From positions 1 through 43,130 of the forward strand of contig PRDI01000007.1 of assembly GCA_003345595.1 (NCBI GenBank): a DNA stretch of 43,130 bases. Direction: 5' to 3'. Both the position numbers and the translations under genes were made by a program. Below, piece after piece: positions 24,872 to 31,606 of the stretch (positions are counted from its first letter, which is position 1; each line of letters starts with the position of its first letter). The notes beneath the pieces are model-generated. The model worked only from the letters and a program-made list of their open reading frames with translations. It did not search any database and was not told where the DNA came from. The DNA comes from Candidatus Thorarchaeota archaeon (lineage in GTDB: Archaea > Asgardarchaeota > Thorarchaeia > Thorarchaeales > Thorarchaeaceae).

Positions 24872-24910
24872 GGGAGAATACCGCGGGTCACGACCGCGAC
24901 ATTATTCCCC
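24872..24910. other. two-level inverted repeat
   Basis: The outer arms are GGG-a-GAATA (24872-24880) and TATTCCCC (24903-24910). The inner arms are CGCGG (24882-24886) and CCGCG (24894-24898). It lies between the divergent GlmU-like and winged-helix genes, a few bases upstream of the TTAA repeat block. It could be an operator or a structured RNA. Confidence 0.4.
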
Positions 24911-24922
24911 AGACGGCGATAA

Positions 24923-24948
24923 GTTAATATACATTAACGTGTGTTAAC
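24923..24948 (+). promoter_or_regulatory. three phased GTTAAY-type hexamers, candidate operator/promoter
   Basis: GTTAAT (24923), ATTAAC (24933) and GTTAAC (24943) recur every 10 bases. The first two form a perfect 16-bp palindrome with a TATAC core. The block overlaps the only TATA-like sequence upstream of the winged-helix gene at 25018. Confidence 0.5.
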
Positions 24949-25017
24949 TACTCAACGTGGAACAGAATCTAGACCACTACAATGGGTTTCGGATTCACAA
25001 TGAGGTGAATGATTACA

Positions 25018-25263
25018 ATGATGACTGATTCGGAACTAGCCGAAGAACTCAAGGAAATGAAGCTGACAAAGAGCCAGATGATAGTGCTAGGCATCCTCAG
25101 AAAGAGCGGTAGGGATGGAGTTACGCCCAAGCAGCTCCTGGACAAGGTTTCGTTTGCCCCAAGGACTGTGAGGTACGCGCTCAGGAAACTACTGAAAAAG
25201 AACCTGATCAAGCGGGTGCCTTGTCTGCAAGACATGCGTCAGTATATCTACACACCAGCATAG
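25018..25263 (+). CDS. small winged-helix DNA-binding protein
   Basis: An 81-residue protein consisting of one winged-helix domain: LTKSQMIVLGILRKSGRDGV (helix 1), TPKQLLDKVSFAPRTVRYAL (helix-turn-helix with the recognition helix RTVRYALRKL), and a basic wing LIKRVPCLQDMRQYIYTPA. It is MarR/Lrp-like in outline and has no ligand-binding domain. GAGGTGA at 25002-25008 supports ATG 25018 over the abutting ATG at 25009. The upstream TTAA hexamers are a plausible autoregulatory site. A second regulator gene follows on the same strand. Confidence 0.82.
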   Translation: MMTDSELAEELKEMKLTKSQMIVLGILRKSGRDGVTPKQLLDKVSFAPRTVRYALRKLLKKNLIKRVPCLQDMRQYIYTPA

Positions 25264-25273
25264 TGTCACTAAC

Positions 25274-25398
25274 GGACTAGTGTTTGTCCAGAGTGACTCT
25301 CACCTGAGTTGGCGGGACTTGGAATGATGCGATCCGAAACGGCTTGTTGTCAAACCATGTTTTTGCCTCAGGGCTGTCACGGACGCTGTGACTAGTCC
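25274..25398. repeat. widely spaced 8-bp inverted repeat
   Basis: GGACTAGT (25274-25281) and ACTAGTCC (25391-25398) are exact inverted copies 109 bases apart. They flank most of the gap before the ArsR-like gene. Each contains the palindrome ACTAGT. Confidence 0.35.
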
Positions 25399-25433
25399 TA
25401 GCCGAACGCCAAGATGAGCGGAGCGAGAACAAG

Positions 25434-26087
25434 ATGAAGAGCCTAGAGGTCCTGACCGGAGAGAAAGCGGCTGCGGCAATACATGCGCTAAATGATGAGT
25501 GCCGAAGGCGTATTCTTGATGCACTCAGGTCAAGAGAGATGCCTACACCAGAGATAGCTGATCTGATCTCCAATAAGGGACATGATCAAGTGAAACCTCA
25601 GACGGTCCGATATCACTTGAAGGAGCTGGAGCGTGCGGGACTGATAGAACAGACAAGATGTGTGCCTGCTGGTGATGACGACACGCACATAATGAAGAAG
25701 GTCTGGAGGGCAACAGCCGAAAGCATATTCATTGCCACCGGAAAGGGGGCCGTGCCTCAGCAAGAAGGCATGGAAGAGCTCGACATAGCCGCCGTGATGC
25801 GCAAACTCGGATTCGAACCTCCTAGCGAAGACTTCGTGAAGGAAACCACGATGAAGTACTTAGAATGGGACTCACTCTGGCGAAGGGGAAAGGAACTCGC
25901 AGACCAGAGTCTCGGTACAATACCCGAGCTCAGTCCGGCTGAGTACTTAGTGCTTAGGAGGCTTCTGAGCGTTGTCCAGCTTCACAACGTGGACTATGCT
26001 CGTTACTGGGAAGTCAGCAAGGAAGTGGCTGACATGTTCAGGAAGGCTTACCTCGAGGGAATTGGCAAGAACCCGGATGTCTACTAG
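25434..26087 (+). CDS. ArsR-like winged-helix regulator with C-terminal helical domain
   Basis: A 217-residue protein. The N-terminal HTH (about 10-80) has DECRRRILDALRSREMPTPE, IADLISNKG and TVRYHLKELERAGLIEQTRC, a classic ArsR/HTH_20 pattern. The C-terminal ~120 residues are helical and charged (VKETTMKYLEWDSLWRRGKE, EYLVLRRLLSVVQLHN) and may sense a ligand or dimerise. No metal-binding cysteine pair typical of ArsR metal sensors is seen. The gene is convergent with hef, and their stop codons interlock within CTAG (4-bp overlap). Confidence 0.82.
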   Translation: MKSLEVLTGEKAAAAIHALNDECRRRILDALRSREMPTPEIADLISNKGHDQVKPQTVRYHLKELERAGLIEQTRCVPAGDDDTHIMKKVWRATAESIFIATGKGAVPQQEGMEELDIAAVMRKLGFEPPSEDFVKETTMKYLEWDSLWRRGKELADQSLGTIPELSPAEYLVLRRLLSVVQLHNVDYARYWEVSKEVADMFRKAYLEGIGKNPDVY

Positions 26088-28414
26088 AATCTCGGCTCGG
26101 TAGTCTTCTCTTCTCGATGTGCCGGGTACTCTAGCTTCAGCAGATGTCTTATTCTGCCGGCCGTCTTCGGTCCCACCCCCTTGACTCTCATCAGCTCGGT
26201 TTCATCTGCCGAGAACACTCTCTCCAAGTTACCGAATTCTGCCAAGATTGCTCTTGATATCACGGTATCGATGCCTGGGAATCCCGAGAGAATGTACTCA
26301 AGGGTTTCAGCATCAGTCCCCTTTGTTTCTGGCGATCGAGTACGCAGAATCTTCTTGGACTCCACCTGTTCAAGGTATGCGATTCTGTAAAGCAGATTTG
26401 CTGTTTCCTCTGCGTTCCTAGTCCAGAGGATTGGAATCCTAAGCCGTGTCGCTATGGAAGCAAGAGCCCCATATATTGACGCAGGATTCACTGCTCTCAG
26501 GCCAGTCAGTTGCTCCCCCTCGATAATCAGCACGGGCCTACGGTAAGTTGAACGCAACGCACTCAACTGCACGAACAGTCTGCCATCGATTAACGATTGG
26601 ATGAAGTCACCAGACTCCTTCCGTTCGATTGCGACCTCCTCAGAAGCTATGTAGTCACCGACCTCAAGGCTCTCGCCCGATATCACGACATCGAGTCTTG
26701 CCAGTTCGCGGGCGACAGCCGTCGGTAGTTCCCTCGAGTCAACAATTAGCTGTATGCCGCCCCTCGGTACGGCAGGTTCTCTTTCTGTATCCCCTGCTGA
26801 TTTTAATGTGGGTCCAGGCTCTCCACCGAAGTCCTCTAGGCGCATCTGCTTCTTCTCTGGTTCCTTCTCTGCGTCTTTGAGAGCCGATGGCATCTTCTTC
26901 AATTTACTAATCACACTCCAGTGGTAATACTCGTCATGTGTGGCTCTGGCCACGAATATTACGACGCGGCCAGGTGATCTTCTGCCTGTCCGGCCGCGAC
27001 GCTGAATGTATGGCACCACAGATGGAACACAATCGTAGAAAATCACGAGATTGCACTCAGGGATATCAAGCCCTTCTTCCCCAACCTGTGTAGCAACCAG
27101 TACGTTGAACTCATTGTTGCGAAAGCTATCCAAGACTTCAATCTGCTTTTTCTGACTGAAGCCCTTGTCGATTCCTCTGGACGCCTGCCCGACAAAGCGA
27201 CTAACTCTCGCACCATCGAGTTGCTCAAGCACTTCAACGACTTCAGCGGCTGTATCGCGAAAACGCGTGAACACTAGCACACGCGAGTCAAGGTTCGTCG
27301 ATAGCTGTTCGCTAATGATTTCGAGCAATGCGTCAGCCTTTGGATGTCGGTAACCCTTGGCAACAAGTGCTTGTAACAGGTTCTCGAACTGGATAAACTC
27401 AGACCTAGAAATGAGGTCCTTGACACCTTTGGAGCTTTTCTTGTTGCGAGCCTCTTCGTACATACCTTGAATGTATCTCAGAGTTGGCTCCAGACCTTGT
27501 GTACCGACAAACTCAATCAGGTGAATCACTCTTAGGGCGGCTGTCAGGTCACGTACCAACAGATACAGATAGGGTGGCGGCTTGGTGAATGACCCAATCT
27601 CCTTTCTGACCTCACTCTGGACGCGAAGAATCTCTTTCCGGCTCAGTCGTCTGTTATCTGGCAGAGAGTACCCATAGTTGACCACACGTGTTGTGTAATC
27701 ATTCAACAACGCCTGCAGTATGTCTATGAGTGCTCGAATTTCCGAAGGCAGACTAACATAGCGAATGTCTGTGGATATGGCAACCACGTAGTCACGCACA
27801 TCAGGACTGTTCTCAGTTCTTACTTCGACTCTTTTGAGCCTCAGGTTTTCGCATACTTGTCTAATGTGCTCGGGATCGTGACCCGGAGAAGCTGTCAGAC
27901 CCATAGAGAGCTGCTTCGATCCCTGCTTTTCGTACAGCTCTGCAACAAAGGTATACGCATAGTTCCCCACACCACGATGTGCTTCGTCATAGACCATCAG
28001 TGAAACGTCGTTGAGACCGTAGCTCCGTTGAATCAGATCGTTCTGGAGTGCCTGTGGCGTCATGACGATCACACGGGCTTCTGACCATACGAGCCGTCTC
28101 TGTTCCGGAGGGTCGTTACCTGTCAGGCAGATTACTTGACTCTTGTCGATATCGAGCGCCTGTTTCAGGAAGCGGGCCTGCTGATCTGCAAGAGGACGTG
28201 ATGGCGCAAGAAACAGTATCTTTGAGTCAGGATATTCAATCAACCGTCTAGCGGCTGCGAGGGCGGCAATCACAGTCTTCCCGAGACCAGTACTAAGCAC
28301 TATCATAGTGCTCTCTTTGGCAGCGACCTCTGAGAGTATGACTTGGTACTCCCTATACTCTATTGTGTCCTTCCTGATAAGCGGCATCTCAACGAAGGAA
28401 GGTCCTACTGCCAT
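26084..28414 (-). CDS. hef: Hef-type helicase-nuclease (FANCM/XPF homolog)
   Basis: A 776-residue fork-remodelling enzyme that unwinds and cleaves branched DNA at stalled replication forks. The SF2 helicase half has STGLGKT (41-47), DEAH (143-146), TASPGHD and the C-lobe QRRGRTGR (471-478), with a helical insert at about 225-365. A linker (505-555) contains QMRLEDFG, a PIP-box-like motif. The XPF-type nuclease has VDSRE (558-562), GDY (586-588) and ERKxxxD (597-603). The C-terminal helix-hairpin-helix pair runs about 705-765. The frame is open back to 28786, but that overlaps a divergent gene, so I use ATG 28414. ATG 28384 is the alternative. Confidence 0.93.
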   Translation of the reverse strand: MAVGPSFVEMPLIRKDTIEYREYQVILSEVAAKESTMIVLSTGLGKTVIAALAAARRLIEYPDSKILFLAPSRPLADQQARFLKQALDIDKSQVICLTGNDPPEQRRLVWSEARVIVMTPQALQNDLIQRSYGLNDVSLMVYDEAHRGVGNYAYTFVAELYEKQGSKQLSMGLTASPGHDPEHIRQVCENLRLKRVEVRTENSPDVRDYVVAISTDIRYVSLPSEIRALIDILQALLNDYTTRVVNYGYSLPDNRRLSRKEILRVQSEVRKEIGSFTKPPPYLYLLVRDLTAALRVIHLIEFVGTQGLEPTLRYIQGMYEEARNKKSSKGVKDLISRSEFIQFENLLQALVAKGYRHPKADALLEIISEQLSTNLDSRVLVFTRFRDTAAEVVEVLEQLDGARVSRFVGQASRGIDKGFSQKKQIEVLDSFRNNEFNVLVATQVGEEGLDIPECNLVIFYDCVPSVVPYIQRRGRTGRRSPGRVVIFVARATHDEYYHWSVISKLKKMPSALKDAEKEPEKKQMRLEDFGGEPGPTLKSAGDTEREPAVPRGGIQLIVDSRELPTAVARELARLDVVISGESLEVGDYIASEEVAIERKESGDFIQSLIDGRLFVQLSALRSTYRRPVLIIEGEQLTGLRAVNPASIYGALASIATRLRIPILWTRNAEETANLLYRIAYLEQVESKKILRTRSPETKGTDAETLEYILSGFPGIDTVISRAILAEFGNLERVFSADETELMRVKGVGPKTAGRIRHLLKLEYPAHREEKTTEPRF

Positions 28415-28513
28415 GCCTCTTCTCGTCCGTTTTGGCGTCTTGTCAACACACTTTGATAATACACACTGTAAAAAGCCTCCTACTTGGAATGAAGCGTAAG
28501 GAGTCAAAGCCGG

Positions 28514-28849
28514 ATGACTGCAAAAGAGCCGTTGACGAGTGTCGAGGCGGAACTGTACGAGCTCAGCATGCCTGGTCGCCTTTTGGGGAAAGAGGTTCTC
28601 GACAACCGAGCAAGGCGGATTGGTATAGTGCGTAGCATAAGAATCGGGCTCAATCCCACCCGTTCTGAGCTGATCATAAAGGGCGCAGAAGTGGAGTTTC
28701 CGGTCGATTTCGCGAAGGTTGAAGCCGTCGGCACTGTGGTGCAACTCAACTCCATGGTCAAGGATGCCGAAGAGATTGAGGTTCATGATGTGATTAGGCT
28801 TCAGAAGGAAGTACTAGATGACATCCGCAGTTACTTGGGCGGACATTAG
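28514..28849 (+). CDS. PRC-barrel-like conserved archaeal protein
   Basis: A 111-residue protein. The core LLGKEVLDNRARRIGIVRSI, then SELIIKGAEVEFPVDFAKVE and GTVVQLNS, follows the strand pattern of a PRC-barrel domain, a small beta-barrel often involved in RNA or protein interaction. A C-terminal helix (VIRLQKEVLDDIRSYLGG) follows. AAGGAG lies about 9 bases before ATG 28514. It is divergent from hef, with about 100 bases between the two starts. The exact function is unknown. It may be co-transcribed with deoC, 71 bases downstream. Confidence 0.7.
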   Translation: MTAKEPLTSVEAELYELSMPGRLLGKEVLDNRARRIGIVRSIRIGLNPTRSELIIKGAEVEFPVDFAKVEAVGTVVQLNSMVKDAEEIEVHDVIRLQKEVLDDIRSYLGGH

Positions 28850-28874
28850 GCACTCTCGATAGGCCTCTTCGAAG

Positions 28875-28883
28875 ACGTTAAGA
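28875..28883 (+). promoter_or_regulatory. TATA-like element for deoC
   Basis: ACGTTAAGA is centred about 41 bases before ATG 28921. The implied initiation near 28906 falls downstream of the alternative ATG 28903, which favours the 28921 start. Confidence 0.3.
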
Positions 28884-28920
28884 GCATCAGTCGACGGACC
28901 ATATGTCCGGAGCTGTTTTC

Positions 28921-29742
28921 ATGGACCTCACAGTTGAGAGACTGGCCAAGATGATTGACCACACGGAGCTCAAGCCGGAAACGAAGCGAGAGAAGATTAA
29001 GCAACTCTGTGAGGAGGCGCTTACATATCACTTCGCAACAGTATGCATCAATCCTGTTCACGTTCAGTATGCTGCTGAGCTGCTCAAGGACTCAGATGTG
29101 AAAGTGTGTTGCGTGATTGGATTCCCGTTTGGTGCTACCATGTCCTCTGTCAAGGCATTCGAAGCCCGAGAGGCCGTGAAACTCGGAGCTCAGGAGGTAG
29201 ACATGGTGATGAACATTGGCGCTCTTCGTGACAAGAACAATGATCTTGTGAGGTCTGATATTGAAACCGTGGTCGGAGCTTCTGGGAGCGCCCACATCAA
29301 GGTCATCCTGGAAACAGGCTTTCTCACAGATGATGAAAAGAAGCAGGCCTGTGTACTCGCCAAGGAGGCGGGGGCTCACTTTGTGAAGACTTCGACAGGT
29401 TTCGGTCCTATGGGTGCGACTCCTCATGATGTGAAACTCATGCGTGAAACAGTCGGGGCTTCTATGGGTGTCAAGGCAGCAGGCGGTATCCGAACCTTCA
29501 AGGATGCTCTTCGGATGATTGAAGCCGGAGCTGATCGCCTAGGTTCAAGTTCAGGTGTTGCATTGATTGAGGACTTTCGATGGGCTCAGTACAGTGATGC
29601 ATGGACGCAGCCTGACAAACCCTGCTGGACCTGTCCGAGCCGGCAGGCCAATCTGGCGAAACAGCCGAAGGAAATCTATCTCTACTACAAACAGCGCTGC
29701 TTGACATGCCCGGATCGGGACCAGAACATCTTCAATGACTAG
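28921..29742 (+). CDS. deoC: deoxyribose-phosphate aldolase with C-terminal Cys4 extension
   Basis: A 273-residue class I aldolase that splits 2-deoxyribose-5-phosphate into acetaldehyde and glyceraldehyde-3-phosphate. The family blocks are MDLTVERLAKMIDHTELKP, VCCVIGFPFGA, EVDMVMNIG (Asp94), FVKTSTGFGPMGAT (Schiff-base Lys156) and GVKAAGGIRT (Lys185). Ordinary DeoC ends near GSSSGVALI; here about 55 residues follow, containing CWTC and CLTC (Cys235, 238, 260, 263), a likely zinc-binding tail. GGAG lies 8 bases before ATG 28921, and family N-termini match it. AOR follows after 11 bases, so the two are almost certainly one operon. Confidence 0.94.
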   Translation: MDLTVERLAKMIDHTELKPETKREKIKQLCEEALTYHFATVCINPVHVQYAAELLKDSDVKVCCVIGFPFGATMSSVKAFEAREAVKLGAQEVDMVMNIGALRDKNNDLVRSDIETVVGASGSAHIKVILETGFLTDDEKKQACVLAKEAGAHFVKTSTGFGPMGATPHDVKLMRETVGASMGVKAAGGIRTFKDALRMIEAGADRLGSSSGVALIEDFRWAQYSDAWTQPDKPCWTCPSRQANLAKQPKEIYLYYKQRCLTCPDRDQNIFND

Positions 29743-29753
29743 AGGGAAACATC

Positions 29754-31550
29754 ATGTCGAAACCATCCTCTGACCAGTACTCTGACGCTTGGATCCTGCA
29801 CGTATCTCTGAGTGACAGAACCGTCCGGAGAGAACCTTTTCCCCATAGTCTATTCACTAACTTTCTCGGTGGTCGCGGTCTCGGTGTGAAGCTCCTGTAC
29901 GACCGTCTTGCGGCTCGGCTCGATCCGTTGTCCCCGGACAATCTCTTGGTCTTTGCAGTGGGTCCCGTGACAGCCACAGCTGTTCCTACTTCAGGGCGCT
30001 TTGCAGTCATCACGAAGTCACCCCTGACGGGCACCATATTCGATTCCAATGCTGGAGGCTCATTTGGAGCACACCTGAGGCGTGCAGGATATGCAGCAAT
30101 CATGTTTGAGGGTCGCTCAAGTTCGCCCGTCTATCTCTGGCTCAATAACGATAACGCTGAGATACACGATGCTTCAAATGTGTGGGGAACTGACACGCGT
30201 CTCACGACCCGGCGACTTCTTGATGAAACTGACTCTCAAGCTCAGGTGGCCTGTATCGGTCCTGCTGGAGAAAACCGAGTCAAACTGGCGGCTATCATCA
30301 CGGATGAGCACCGGGCCGCTGGGCGGGGCGGAGTCGGTGCGGTCATGGGTTCAAAGAACCTCAAGGCTGTAGTAGTGCACGGCACGGGCAAGGCTGCGGT
30401 CAGTAATGAACAGGCACTGAATAAGGCAGTTGAGCGTGCACGTCGACTCATAAAGAAGAATGCGGTCACAGACAAGTCTCTCCCTGTCTACGGCACAGCT
30501 GTGCTGGTCAGTGTCATCAATGAACACGGAATGCTGCCCACATACAATTTCCAAGAGGGCACGTTTAATGATGCTGAAGGTGTTTCAGGAGAGAAACTGC
30601 TTGAGCGCCTGTATGTCCGTCAGTATCATTGCTACGGTTGTCCAATTGGCTGTGGACGCATCAGTCGTGTCCATGGTGAAGAAGTAGGTGGGCCCGAGTA
30701 TGAAACCATATGGGCTCTCGGTCCTCAGTGTGGCATAAACGACTTGGAATGGATTGCTGCAGCGAATCATCGATGTAATCTCTTGGGTATTGATACCATA
30801 TCCATGGGGAGCACTATTGGATGCGCAATGGAGCTGGCCCAGAAGGGCAAACTGAGTGCGCCACTGAGATTCGGTCAGACCGACGGGATCTTCGAACTCA
30901 TAGATGATGTAGCATTCGGTAGGGGGCTGGGAGCGGAACTGGGCGAGGGTTCCCGAGCAACCGCATTACGTCATGGTGCACCAGAGCTGGCGATGCAGGT
31001 CAAGGGTCTTGAGATACCAGCCTATGATCCGCGAGGTGTACAGGGCCATGCACTTGGGTATGCGACCTCCAACCGTGGCGGCTGCCATTTGAGATCCTAT
31101 CTGATCGGGCCAGAGATAATGGGCGTGCCTGTCATCGTTGACAGGGATCGGACAGAGGGTAAACCCAGTCTAGTGATCCTTTACCAGAACCTGTCGGCCT
31201 CGATGGACTCTCTGGTTCTCTGCCGGTTCACCAATTTCGCTTGGACAGTTGACGACTATGCTGACCTGCTAGCTGGTTGTACCGGGCTCCAGATTGATGG
31301 TCCTGGTTTGCTCGCACTTGGAGAACGCATCTGGAACCTGGAGCGCCTGTTCAACCTACGCGAGGGCCTGTCGTCCCGAGATGACAAGCTCCCACCACGC
31401 TTCTCGACACCACTACCCGAGGGTGGCTCACGTAACCGTGTTGTCAACCTTGAAGAGATGCTTCCGAAGTACTACGCCCTTCGGGGGTGGGACAAAGAAG
31501 GTCGGCCCACGAAAGAGAGGCTCAAGCGCTTGGGCCTTGCTAAGGTCTAG
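29754..31550 (+). CDS. aor: aldehyde:ferredoxin oxidoreductase family (tungsten/molybdenum pterin)
   Basis: A 598-residue AOR-family enzyme that oxidises aldehydes to acids with ferredoxin as acceptor, using a tungsto- or molybdo-bispterin cofactor. The N-terminal domain has FLGGRGLGVKLLYDRL, PTSGRFAVITKSPLTGTIFD and NAGGSFGAHLRRAGYAAI. AAGRGGVGAVMGSKNLKAV is a hallmark of the family. The [4Fe-4S] ligands are Cys293-x2-Cys296-x3-Cys300 and Cys490 in LVLCRFTNF. It starts 11 bases after deoC. Acetaldehyde from DeoC is a plausible substrate. It could also act on other aldehydes, or be a divergent AOR of unknown specificity. Confidence 0.93.
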   Translation: MSKPSSDQYSDAWILHVSLSDRTVRREPFPHSLFTNFLGGRGLGVKLLYDRLAARLDPLSPDNLLVFAVGPVTATAVPTSGRFAVITKSPLTGTIFDSNAGGSFGAHLRRAGYAAIMFEGRSSSPVYLWLNNDNAEIHDASNVWGTDTRLTTRRLLDETDSQAQVACIGPAGENRVKLAAIITDEHRAAGRGGVGAVMGSKNLKAVVVHGTGKAAVSNEQALNKAVERARRLIKKNAVTDKSLPVYGTAVLVSVINEHGMLPTYNFQEGTFNDAEGVSGEKLLERLYVRQYHCYGCPIGCGRISRVHGEEVGGPEYETIWALGPQCGINDLEWIAAANHRCNLLGIDTISMGSTIGCAMELAQKGKLSAPLRFGQTDGIFELIDDVAFGRGLGAELGEGSRATALRHGAPELAMQVKGLEIPAYDPRGVQGHALGYATSNRGGCHLRSYLIGPEIMGVPVIVDRDRTEGKPSLVILYQNLSASMDSLVLCRFTNFAWTVDDYADLLAGCTGLQIDGPGLLALGERIWNLERLFNLREGLSSRDDKLPPRFSTPLPEGGSRNRVVNLEEMLPKYYALRGWDKEGRPTKERLKRLGLAKV

Positions 31551-31606
31551 ACTGGAAAGAGCTACTTCCGAAAACAGACAACAATGGAACTTCAGAATGA
31601 GGATTG

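Noticed and set aside
28415..28786. A 124-residue N-terminal extension of the Hef frame.
   Set aside because: It is antisense to the divergent PRC-barrel-like gene, has no Hef-like sequence, and would leave no promoter between the two genes.
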